From positions 25,641-89,640 of the forward strand of contig NZ_DAQC01000004.1 of assembly GCF_002502735.1 (NCBI RefSeq): 64,000 nucleotides of DNA. The letters run 5' to 3'. Made by a program: the position numbers and the translations under genes. Origin of the DNA: Methanoregula sp. UBA64. GTDB lineage: Archaea > Halobacteriota > Methanomicrobia > Methanomicrobiales > Methanospirillaceae. The first letter of the stretch is position 1. Every line of letters begins with the position of its first letter. A model generated the notes under the pieces. It was not told where the DNA came from and searched no databases. It saw nothing but the letters and a program-made list of their open reading frames with translations. Below are positions 9,724 to 17,795 of this stretch, in pieces.

Positions 9724-9766
9724 TCTAGGTACTTTTTAGCATCTGATACGTAATAATTCCTGTACC

Positions 9767-10567
9767 ATGGCAAAGATCGTTCCGCTTCCGACACGGGCAT
9801 TTGGTGCGGAACCCGATGTGCCGGATGTGGCCGCGCTCGCCGGCTGGATCGCAGAGCACCGGGGGACCGCTGCCGACCTTCACGCGTACCAGTTGGATGT
9901 ATCGCTTGCTCCCCAGCTTGCGGCCGGCATTACAACTCCCTGTGCCGGCGGTCTTTTCTGCCGGGACCGGGTTCTCGGACAACTCACCGGGTTAAACAAA
10001 AAACAGGACACCGCAACCGGCGAGATTGATACGGAGGGTACTGCTCTCTCAGAGGATGCAGCCCTGCTTGCGGTCCGGAAAAAAAATATCTGGTGTGCCC
10101 TCCCCGCCCCGTCAGCGCTCGGGGTCACCGATGCGTACTATGGCGATGAAGAGGAATGGCAGGATGCTCTTGCCAGGGCTTACCAAAGAATGATGCGGAA
10201 CATGCGGGACGCCGGAACGGGCGGGCATGTCCTCATCGGGGAAAAAGTCCCTGAAAGCGAAGTTGCCGCACTCGCCGGAAAAAATGTTTTTTTCTTTGTT
10301 GTGAATGCCTCCGCAGGGGATCTGGAAATAGTGATAGAGCACCAGCGTGAGGTAGCCGTCCCCCCCTCCCTGCTTGGCGAAATCATTTCTCTCACCGGGG
10401 AGTACGATATACGCCGTATTGTTATTGTCGATCCGGATGAGGGTGCCATAAAAACAGCCCTCTCCTCGTTTGATCCGGACCAGATCTCTACAGGGGGCTA
10501 CTGCACTTCTTCCTGCGATACCTACTGGAAAAAACTCGCAGAGTCTGCCGTATACCGGAAAGAGTGA
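9767..10567 (+). CDS. Hypothetical protein, divergent from metG
   Basis: A soluble 266-residue protein with no recognised family. It has a central acidic region with Tyr-Gly-Asp-Glu-Glu, a hydrophobic stretch KNVFFFVVNASAGDLEI (about 170-190) and a second beta-rich segment RRIVIVDPDEG (about 222-232). The C-terminus has two cysteines spaced C-T-S-S-C in a Gly/Ser context, a possible metal or redox site. Codon use matches the genome. The 43 bp spacing to the divergent metG start suggests linked regulation, but that is inference. Confidence 0.6.
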   Translation: MAKIVPLPTRAFGAEPDVPDVAALAGWIAEHRGTAADLHAYQLDVSLAPQLAAGITTPCAGGLFCRDRVLGQLTGLNKKQDTATGEIDTEGTALSEDAALLAVRKKNIWCALPAPSALGVTDAYYGDEEEWQDALARAYQRMMRNMRDAGTGGHVLIGEKVPESEVAALAGKNVFFFVVNASAGDLEIVIEHQREVAVPPSLLGEIISLTGEYDIRRIVIVDPDEGAIKTALSSFDPDQISTGGYCTSSCDTYWKKLAESAVYRKE

Positions 10568-10730
10568 CCACCGGGCAGATGAGGGGGTGTAGCTGATTTC
10601 GTGCCTGCTCCCGATATATCAGGCAAACATTAATAACAGCAGATAAAAGCAATGGTACTATAAAGAGTGATAGTATGCAGTCTTCCTGTTGTTTCGCATT
10701 CACGGGTAGAAAAACCGCAGGAGAGCCGGT

Positions 10731-12320
10731 ATGAAGGACCGATCAGTTTTTCTGGGAGGCCTGATCCTCTGCCTGCTGGTCTTCCTGGCCGGGCCGGTCT
10801 CTGCCGATAAACCTGTTGCATCGTTCATTACCAACAGCACGTCGGGAGGGACGCCGTTTTCCGTCCAGTTCATGGACTCCTCGCTGAATTCTCCCACCGG
10901 GTGGACCTGGCTGTTTGGGGATGGCGGGACCGCTTATGTCCAGAACCCGGTTCATACGTATACCACCTCGGGTTCGTATACCGTAACCCTTATTGCGAAA
11001 AATACCGCCGGGTCGGACACGCTCACGAAAACCGGGTATATTACTGCGTTAAAACAGGCATCGGTCCCCACGGTCTCCTTTGCCACCAATGTAACCGGGG
11101 GAACAGCCCCGCTTTCGATCCAGTTCATCGATACTTCGACCAACTCACCTACCTCATGGGTGTGGTCGTTCGGGGACGGCAGTACCACAACCGGGCCGGA
11201 TCCTGTTCACACCTATACCGCGGATGGGACATACACGGTCACCCTTACCGCCACCAACTCGGCCGGCAGCAACACGATATCGAAGACTGCCTATATCACC
11301 GTAAACAGGGCAACCGATCCTCCGACAGCGATCTTTAAGGCCACTAAAACCTCAGGAGGTTCGCCTCTCGATGTCCAGTTCATGGACGCTTCAACCAACT
11401 CACCGTCAGCGTGGACCTGGTCGTTTGGTGACGGAGGTACATCCACGCTTCCTAACCCGACCCATACCTACACGGTACCGGGGAGCTACACAGTCACCCT
11501 TACCGCTACGAATTCACAGGGAAGCAATACGGTCTCTCAGTCGGGCTACATCACCGTAACTGCCTCGGTTCCGATTGCTTCCTTTACCTCGAATGTAACC
11601 TCAGGGATAAAACCACTCACGGTCCAGTTCACCGATACCTCCAATAATACCCCAACCGGGTGGTACTGGACATTCGGTGACGGCGGCACCTCGACGCTCC
11701 AGAACCCGATATACACCTATACGACTCTCGGGACCTATGCAGTATCGCTCGGTGCCTCCAATTCTGCCGGCAGTAATACCACGACACAAAGCGGGTATAT
11801 CACGGTCAGCAATGCGGTACCGGTACCGGCGGCCTCCTTTACCGCGGATGTCCGATCAGGAACCGCCCCGCTCACGGTCCGGTTCACCGACACCTCGACC
11901 AATGCACCCAGCGGCTGGCAGTGGGCATTCGGCGACGGAATCTTAAACACGGAAGAAAACCCCTCCCACACCTATACCTCGGCAGGCACCTACTCAGTAT
12001 CCCTGACTGCCGTCAATTCGGGCGGGAGAAACGTGTCCGTGATGCCGGGCTATATCACGGTCTCAGCACCGGCAGCCACGGCAACCCCGACGCAAATCCC
12101 GACAACCCTGGCTGAAACCTCCGAAATGACAACATCGGTACAGTACACGACAACCCCGGTCGTGACAGCAACCGCAGCGGCAGCGGCAGGGACCGGGCCG
12201 TCGTGGATTTTACCCTTGATCGGCGGCGTTATCCTCGTCGTGGTCATCCTTGCGGTCCTTCTCCATGTCCGCGGCGGACGCGGTGGCGGCAGAGGACGGT
12301 ACCGCGGCGGGGACCTCTGA
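10731..12320 (+). CDS. PKD-domain surface protein
   Basis: A 529-residue cell-surface protein. It has a signal peptide (residues 1-25, ending GPVSA), five tandem PKD domains of about 80-85 residues each (repeating W-x-F-G-D-G, x-P-x-H-T-Y and G-Y-I-T-V signatures) from about residue 27 to 445, a Thr/Ala-rich linker and one C-terminal membrane helix (about 487-512). A Gly/Arg-rich tail RGGRGGGRGRYRGG remains inside. PKD repeats form extracellular Ig-like folds for adhesion or envelope structure. GGAGAG lies before the ATG, and a TATA-like ACTATAAAG at about 10658-10666 can serve as promoter. A T-run follows at 12324-12331. Confidence 0.9.
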   Translation: MKDRSVFLGGLILCLLVFLAGPVSADKPVASFITNSTSGGTPFSVQFMDSSLNSPTGWTWLFGDGGTAYVQNPVHTYTTSGSYTVTLIAKNTAGSDTLTKTGYITALKQASVPTVSFATNVTGGTAPLSIQFIDTSTNSPTSWVWSFGDGSTTTGPDPVHTYTADGTYTVTLTATNSAGSNTISKTAYITVNRATDPPTAIFKATKTSGGSPLDVQFMDASTNSPSAWTWSFGDGGTSTLPNPTHTYTVPGSYTVTLTATNSQGSNTVSQSGYITVTASVPIASFTSNVTSGIKPLTVQFTDTSNNTPTGWYWTFGDGGTSTLQNPIYTYTTLGTYAVSLGASNSAGSNTTTQSGYITVSNAVPVPAASFTADVRSGTAPLTVRFTDTSTNAPSGWQWAFGDGILNTEENPSHTYTSAGTYSVSLTAVNSGGRNVSVMPGYITVSAPAATATPTQIPTTLAETSEMTTSVQYTTTPVVTATAAAAAGTGPSWILPLIGGVILVVVILAVLLHVRGGRGGGRGRYRGGDL

Positions 12321-12386
12321 TCTTTTTTTTACAAAAACGCTGTTTTTAAAAAAAGCAGGATTCTTCCGGGACAAATCCCACGAGCC

Positions 12387-13919
12387 TTATCCCATCTTTT
12401 CCCTGCCAATGCACTCGAAGTCGATATAGCCGTTGTACGGATCGGTTGCAAGGAGCCGGACCCGGACCTTCTGGCCGACAAAAAGACCCCTCTCGCCCCG
12501 GGTCACGCGTCCCTCTGCAGGGGGATCGAGAAGCCGGACATAGGTCCCCTTATCTGCAGCACCGGTCACGAGCGCGTCGAAGTTCTTCCCGATACTATCT
12601 GCAAGGAGCACAGCGGCGACCGACTTTCTCATGAACCGTTTTACCTTTTTGGATGCCTTCTCCCGATCGGACAGCCAGAGTGCCCGGTCACGCAGCTCGG
12701 CGGGGCTGTACGGGCAGGGCTGGTTATGGAAGACCGCTTTTATCATCCGCTGGTTGATGATATCCACGTACCGGCGGTTCGGTGCCGTTGCGTGCGTGTA
12801 ATCGACGACAGCAAGGGCAAAATGCCCCGTGGGAGTCTCCCCGGGTTCGAGCAGGACGTATTCGCCCGGCCCCATGAGCTTGACGACCGTGAGCGACAGG
12901 TCGGGGAAATGAAGGGGGTCTGCGGCCTTCTGTTTGGTGAGGAACTGCGCCAGCGCCCGGGCATCCGGAACCTCGGGGAGTGTCTCCCCAACCGTTGCTG
13001 CGACAAGCACCATCCCTGCCCAGTCCCGCGGGGTCTTTACCACCCGTTGTATCATGGGAAGACCGGCTTTACCCAGCTGGGCCACCATGGTCCCGTTCGC
13101 GGCGACCATGAACTCCTCAATGAGGCCCCGTGCCGGGTTATGCTTGTGGGTGACAAGGCCGCGAACTTCATCGTTTTCCATGACCACTTCAGCCTCAAGG
13201 GTGTCCAGTTCGAGCGCCCCCTGCGCCCTCCGGTACGTCCGCAGCAATCCTGCCGCCTCGTTCTGGAGCTGGAGCTGCGCTTCCAGTCCTTCAAGGGACC
13301 GGACACCCTCCGGCACCGGGGCAGTCCCGTCGAACCATGCCCCGATCACTTCGTACACCAGTTTTGCCCGGTTGCAGACAAGGGAGGGAAAGATCCGCTG
13401 TGGGACAAAACTCCCGTCAGGCCGCACGATAAACTCGATGACAACAGAAAGCCGGTCCCGGTCCGGCAGGAGCGAGGTGATGCCGTAAGAGAGTTTCTCC
13501 GGCAGCATCGGGAAGGTGAGGACACCGGTATAGATCGTTGTCCCGTTGTGGCCGGCGTACTCGTCTGCCGGGGTCTGGCGGCGGACCAGGGAATCGACGT
13601 CAGCGATGGCGACCTTGACGAGAATGCCCCCATCGGCACAGCGCTCGCAGTACTCCAGCTGGTCGAGGTCGCGGGAATCGTGGTTGTCGATGGAAGACCA
13701 CAGGAGGCTGCGCAGATCCTCTGTGCCGGCAGGGACCTCGTAAAACTTCTGCTCCTGTATCGGGCCCACCTGGTCCATCACTGCGGGGGGAAACCGGGGC
13801 ACAAAGCCGTATTTTTCCATTGCGTGCCAGGCAATGGTTTTTAAATTGACATCGTGGATATGGCGGGGAGAAGAGTTCTGGCGAGGATCCCGGCGGGACG
13901 GGGAGTGAGGTGGCTTCAT
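12387..13919 (-). CDS. RNB-domain exoribonuclease (RNase II/R family)
   Basis: A 510-residue protein dominated by an RNB catalytic domain. The Mg-binding aspartate cluster is seen as S-I-D-N-H-D-S-R-D-L-D (about residues 75-85), followed by VAIADVDSLV. Later conserved parts are IQRVVK, YTHATAPNRRYVDIINQR (about 375-395) and a short C-terminal S1-like segment. The protein lacks the long N-terminal cold-shock domains of bacterial RNase R, giving a compact form. It would degrade RNA 3' to 5'. The N-terminal 25 residues are basic and Pro/Ser-rich and may be less conserved. No methionine closer to the VNLKTIAWHAMEKYG block is available, so the ATG at 13919 is kept. Confidence 0.85.
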   Translation of the reverse strand: MKPPHSPSRRDPRQNSSPRHIHDVNLKTIAWHAMEKYGFVPRFPPAVMDQVGPIQEQKFYEVPAGTEDLRSLLWSSIDNHDSRDLDQLEYCERCADGGILVKVAIADVDSLVRRQTPADEYAGHNGTTIYTGVLTFPMLPEKLSYGITSLLPDRDRLSVVIEFIVRPDGSFVPQRIFPSLVCNRAKLVYEVIGAWFDGTAPVPEGVRSLEGLEAQLQLQNEAAGLLRTYRRAQGALELDTLEAEVVMENDEVRGLVTHKHNPARGLIEEFMVAANGTMVAQLGKAGLPMIQRVVKTPRDWAGMVLVAATVGETLPEVPDARALAQFLTKQKAADPLHFPDLSLTVVKLMGPGEYVLLEPGETPTGHFALAVVDYTHATAPNRRYVDIINQRMIKAVFHNQPCPYSPAELRDRALWLSDREKASKKVKRFMRKSVAAVLLADSIGKNFDALVTGAADKGTYVRLLDPPAEGRVTRGERGLFVGQKVRVRLLATDPYNGYIDFECIGREKMG

Positions 13920-14099
13920 GGTGACTGGAAGGGATCTTACCCTGAAACGTTAAATACTTCCTCAAACGGTTGCAGGGAAAGCCTGTCGGCGTCTTTTTTA
14001 GTTTGTCCGGGAAAAAGAGGAGACCAGATACCGTCATTCACATCCCGGAACGGGAGTTCGCAGCAAATCTTCCGTGGCCCGAATATCTGAAAAAAACAG

Positions 14100-14768
14100 T
14101 TACTGTACCGGCGAACATTCCATGCTTTCGCCGGGTTTCAGGATCCTGACCGAGATATCGGCGGTCCGTTCGAGGGCTTTTTTGAACGGGACATGATCGG
14201 CAGCTATCCGGTCCCAGGTATTGTAATGGATCGGGACAACCGTTTTTGCCCCGACAAACTGCGCTGCCATCATCGCCTCTGCCGGCCCCATGGTGTATCT
14301 CCCGCCAATGGGAAGGAGCGCGATAGCGGGGTGATACAGTTCCCCGATCAGTTTCATATCTGAGAAGAGCGCAGTGTCCCCGGCGTGGTAAACGCTGACG
14401 CCATCCATGGTGATGACAAAACCCGCGGCAGCACCCCCGTCATACGAACCGGAATCGTCCTCGATCCGTGACGAGTGGACGGCCGGTGTCATGGTAAAGG
14501 ATACACTGTCAAGTTCAAGCGTTCCGCCGATGTTCATACTCTCGGCCTGCACTCCCTTTGCCTTGAGATAGTATGCAACCTCACTGACAGCCACCGTCTT
14601 CTTCTTCAACGCGACCGCTTCGCCGAGATGGTCCGCATGCCCGTGGGTAATGGCCACGATATCCGGGTCAGTTCCCTTCACACTGCCGTCGCGGATAAAC
14701 GGGTCTACCAGCACTTTTTTTGAACCGGTAAGCAGGACACATGAATGCCCGAGCCAGGTAAGCTGCAT
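14100..14768 (-). CDS. UPF0173 metallo-beta-lactamase-fold hydrolase
   Basis: A 222-residue metal-dependent hydrolase of the UPF0173 group. Starting at 14768 gives M-Q-L-T-W-L-G-H-S, the canonical N-terminus; the longer in-frame extension to 14876 adds 36 unlikely residues. The dinuclear metal site is visible as T-H-G-H-A-D-H (about residues 46-52), a later H (AVHSSR), D in HAGDT and a C-terminal H (VVPIHYN). Its substrate is unknown in the family. It ends 110 bp before the gene at 14879 on the same strand and may be co-transcribed with it. Confidence 0.88.
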   Translation of the reverse strand: MQLTWLGHSCVLLTGSKKVLVDPFIRDGSVKGTDPDIVAITHGHADHLGEAVALKKKTVAVSEVAYYLKAKGVQAESMNIGGTLELDSVSFTMTPAVHSSRIEDDSGSYDGGAAAGFVITMDGVSVYHAGDTALFSDMKLIGELYHPAIALLPIGGRYTMGPAEAMMAAQFVGAKTVVPIHYNTWDRIAADHVPFKKALERTADISVRILKPGESMECSPVQ

Positions 14769-14878
14769 GTATGCAGATAGTGGATGCGAAGGGATGTAAT
14801 TTTTGCGGGAGGTTATCTGGCACTTGCCAATACGGAGGTTGAGTAAGGAATTAAAAAAGGACCAGCAGGCCGTCACCT

Positions 14879-15487
14879 TCAGGTGACGTCGATAAGCTCT
14901 GCTTCGGTAATATCGATGGACTCGCCCAGGTTGTCCGCGGTCGCGCTCCGGGTCATCTGCTCGGAGAGGTCGCGATCCTCCATCACGTCGCGGATACGGG
15001 CAATATAGGGGTCGATGGTCGGGTCTTCCTGTTCCTCGATCACATGCCGGTATTCACGGAGGGTTGACGGACTGACCCCGAGTTCATCGGAAACTTCCTT
15101 CATTGTTTTTCCGGACTCGACAAGTTCCTCCATCTTTGCCTTGTCAAAAGGCATCTTGAAGTCGAGCTCACGGAAGAGCTTGAGCCGTACCCGTGCACGG
15201 GCGACCGTCTTGCTCAGTTTCTCGTCACCGAGTTCGCGTGCGATCTCGGTGTCGTTCTTGCCGGCGTAGAATGAGGTAACGAGCTTTGCGAGCTGGATCG
15301 GCTTGAGCGAAGTCTTGAAGATCCCCTGTTCGATGATCTCACGCATCACCAGCGCGACCTCGCGTTCGATTGCATCGCTATCCCTGAGGGTGCCATGAAT
15401 GTTTTTCATCGGCTCGACAATCTTTGTCTTGCCGGACATGGTGCTGAAGAGTTCCAGCAGCTGTGATTTCCGTTTCTCTTCCGTCAT
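14879..15487 (-). CDS. HTH protein resembling haloarchaeal conditioned-medium-induced protein 4
   Basis: A 202-residue acidic, soluble protein. Two helix-turn-helix-like segments are visible: NDTEIARELGDEKLSKTVAR (about residues 76-95) and TMKEVSDELGVSPSTLREYR (about 127-146). The overall layout resembles the protein annotated in haloarchaea as conditioned medium-induced protein 4; that assignment is from memory of the family and moderately sure. It is likely a DNA-binding or regulatory factor. A TATA-like sequence (TTAAATAG on the minus strand, about 15529-15536) lies upstream, leaving a leader of about 20 nt. Confidence 0.7.
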   Translation of the reverse strand: MTEEKRKSQLLELFSTMSGKTKIVEPMKNIHGTLRDSDAIEREVALVMREIIEQGIFKTSLKPIQLAKLVTSFYAGKNDTEIARELGDEKLSKTVARARVRLKLFRELDFKMPFDKAKMEELVESGKTMKEVSDELGVSPSTLREYRHVIEEQEDPTIDPYIARIRDVMEDRDLSEQMTRSATADNLGESIDITEAELIDVT

Positions 15488-15781
15488 TGCAAACCCCGTT
15501 TTGGGATTAGGATATACAATACCCGGTGTACTATTTAATCCTATCTTTACGCTTCTTTTGACCAGAAACCTTTTATTTGGTTCTGGATTGCCATTCCTTA
15601 ACCCAGTATTTCCCGCAGGAATCCTGCATAACCCGGTACCATCAGATCCACTTAACTTTCAAGAAATCGCGCAAGAACGGGACTCTTCACGGGCAGCATG
15701 CTCCTGTACCGGACACGAGCCTTTTTGTCGGGAGTCGTACAAACGTGTAATACGAGATTATCCTAATTTCCCGTGATTACC

Positions 15782-17503
15782 ATGAGCGATGTTTTTGAGA
15801 ATGTCATGGACCTTGCCAAGCGACGGGGTTTCATCTGGCCGACGTCCGAATGCTACGGAGCGGTGGCCGGTTTTATCGATTACGGCCCGCTCGGCGCCAT
15901 GATGAAGCGGCGGATCGAGAATATCTGGCGGCATTTCTATGTGGTCCAGGAAGGGTACTACGAGATCGAGTGCCCGACGATTGCACAGGAGGCAGTTTTT
16001 ATCGCCTCCGGGCATGTGAAGGGCTTCTCAGACAAGATGTGCCAGTGCCCGCACTGCAATGAATACCTGCGGGCCGACCATGTGGCCGACGGCGGCGGTG
16101 TCGCAAATGCCGCAACCATGGACAATGCAACCCTCTCTGCCGCGATAGCCTCGTGCAAGTGCCCGGCCTGCGGAGAGATACTCGGGAACGTCGAGGTGTA
16201 CAACTTCAACCTCATGTTCCAGACAACGATCGGCCCCGGTTCCCAGCGGGTCGGGTACCTCCGCCCCGAGACGGCGCAGGGGATGTTCGTGGACTTTACC
16301 CGGCTCCTGCGGTTCTACCGCGACAAGCTGCCCTTTGGCGCCGTTCAGATCGGGAAGTCCTACCGGAACGAGATCTCGCCCAGGCAGGGCATGATCCGGC
16401 TCAGAGAGTTCACCCAGGCCGAGGCCGAGATATTCGTCCACCCGAATGAGAAGAACCACCACCCGTCATTCAAACGGTATGCAGAGTACCGGATGCCCCT
16501 TCTCACCTATGTCCACCAGCAGAAGTGCGAGTCGGCGGTTGAGATGTCGATGCGGGAAGCGGTGGACAAGGGCATCATCGCAAACGAGTACGTTGCCTAC
16601 TACGTGGCCCTTACCCACGAACTGCTGGTCACGGTCGGTATCAAGCCGGACCGGCTCCGGTTCCGCCAGCATCTCCCCGACGAGCGGGCGCACTATGCAA
16701 CCGACTGCTGGGACGCGGAGGTCCACTCCGAGCGTTTCGGCTGGGTCGAGACAGTAGGGATTGCCGACCGGACCAACTACGACCTCAATGCGCACGGGAA
16801 GCAGAGCGGCACGTCGATGACGGTCTTCATCCAGTACGATCAGCCCAAAAAAGTCGAACGCCGGCGGATCATCCCGAACATGGGGGTGCTTGGCAAGCAG
16901 TACCGGCAGAAGGCAAAAGCGATCTTTACCGCCCTTGAAACTGCAAACCCGACTCCCGAAGGCGCCGATGTAACCGTTGACGGCGAGACGATCCACATCC
17001 CCGCAGATCTCTTCGAGGTCAGGGACGAGGTTGTGGATGTCCGTGGCGAGGAGATCATGCCCCATGTGATCGAGCCCTCGTACGGTATCGACCGGATGTG
17101 CTATGCCGTGCTCGAACAGGCGTACGACGAGGACACCGCGGATGGCGAGAAGCGCACGGTGCTCCGGTTCTCCCCGCAGGTTGCCCCGGTCCAGGTCGCG
17201 GTCTTCCCGCTCATGGCCAGGGACGACCTCGACACCATCGCAGAGGAGATCACGACCTCGCTCCAGAAGCGCGGCATCCTTGCCGAATACGACGATTCCG
17301 GTGCCATCGGCCGCCGGTACCGCAGGCAGGACGAGATCGGGACGCCTTTTGCGATCACGGTCGATTACGATTCAAAGGAGCAGCACACTGTTACCCTCAG
17401 GGACCGGGACAGCATGAAGCAGGTCCGGATCGCTATCGATACGATCCCGGAGACGCTCGGTGCGCTTGTACGGGGCGAGAAGAAGTTCGCGGAACTGGGA
17501 TAA
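15782..17503 (+). CDS. glyS: Glycyl-tRNA synthetase (archaeal class II dimer type)
   Basis: A 573-residue class II synthetase that charges tRNA-Gly. The start is set at ATG 15782 (MSDVFENVMDLAKRRGF) rather than the in-frame GTG at 15773. Seen in order: catalytic N-terminal block WPTSECYGAVAGFIDYGPLG; zinc-ribbon-like insert with CQCPHCNEYL and CKCPACGE (about residues 82-135); LRPETAQGMF; motif 2 SYRNEISPRQGMIRLREF (about 195-213); and a C-terminal anticodon-binding domain (PLMARDDLDTIAEEI onward). Length and order match archaeal/eukaryotic GlyRS. The GC-rich palindromic element at 17554-17610 lies just downstream. Confidence 0.97.
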   Translation: MSDVFENVMDLAKRRGFIWPTSECYGAVAGFIDYGPLGAMMKRRIENIWRHFYVVQEGYYEIECPTIAQEAVFIASGHVKGFSDKMCQCPHCNEYLRADHVADGGGVANAATMDNATLSAAIASCKCPACGEILGNVEVYNFNLMFQTTIGPGSQRVGYLRPETAQGMFVDFTRLLRFYRDKLPFGAVQIGKSYRNEISPRQGMIRLREFTQAEAEIFVHPNEKNHHPSFKRYAEYRMPLLTYVHQQKCESAVEMSMREAVDKGIIANEYVAYYVALTHELLVTVGIKPDRLRFRQHLPDERAHYATDCWDAEVHSERFGWVETVGIADRTNYDLNAHGKQSGTSMTVFIQYDQPKKVERRRIIPNMGVLGKQYRQKAKAIFTALETANPTPEGADVTVDGETIHIPADLFEVRDEVVDVRGEEIMPHVIEPSYGIDRMCYAVLEQAYDEDTADGEKRTVLRFSPQVAPVQVAVFPLMARDDLDTIAEEITTSLQKRGILAEYDDSGAIGRRYRRQDEIGTPFAITVDYDSKEQHTVTLRDRDSMKQVRIAIDTIPETLGALVRGEKKFAELG

Positions 17504-17553
17504 TTTTTAATCTTTTTTCATATTGCAATTCTTCAATTGATTCTTGTTTTCTA

Positions 17554-17610
17554 AAAATTACGATGCCAGCCGCCGCCCCCGACGGGGCGCCCCCGCGGCG
17601 GCCTCAATTA
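17554..17610 (-). repeat. GC-rich palindromic element, copy 1
   Basis: A 57 bp block whose core GCCGCCGC...GCGGCGGC is a long hairpin-forming palindrome. Its reverse complement aligns nearly end to end with 20642-20696, including the AT-rich flanks (TAATT[G/A]AGG at one end and CATCG[T/C]AATTTT at the other). The two copies lie in opposite orientation on either side of hef and the 20141-20572 ORF. It could be a dispersed REP-like element or a terminal repeat. Confidence 0.75.
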
Positions 17611-17795
17611 CCTTCAATATCCAAAAAAGGTAATCTGCCCGAGCAGAGGGCCCGACGAGGCGCCCGAGCGACCCCCGAAGGGGGTGGGAAGACTCGCATT
17701 TTCAAATCCGTGAACTGAATTAGGGGGATTTCAGAAATCCCCTTTTCCGCACAATTCCCTATATTACCCGGCGAAACAAAATCTCATCAACCACT

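Noticed and set aside
8536..9753. Long plus-strand ORF of 405 codons opposite metG
   Set aside because: It is the antisense shadow of the strongly conserved metG gene; composition is that of reversed codons.
12726..13844. Long plus-strand ORF opposite the RNB ribonuclease
   Set aside because: Antisense shadow of a conserved enzyme with intact catalytic residues on the minus strand.
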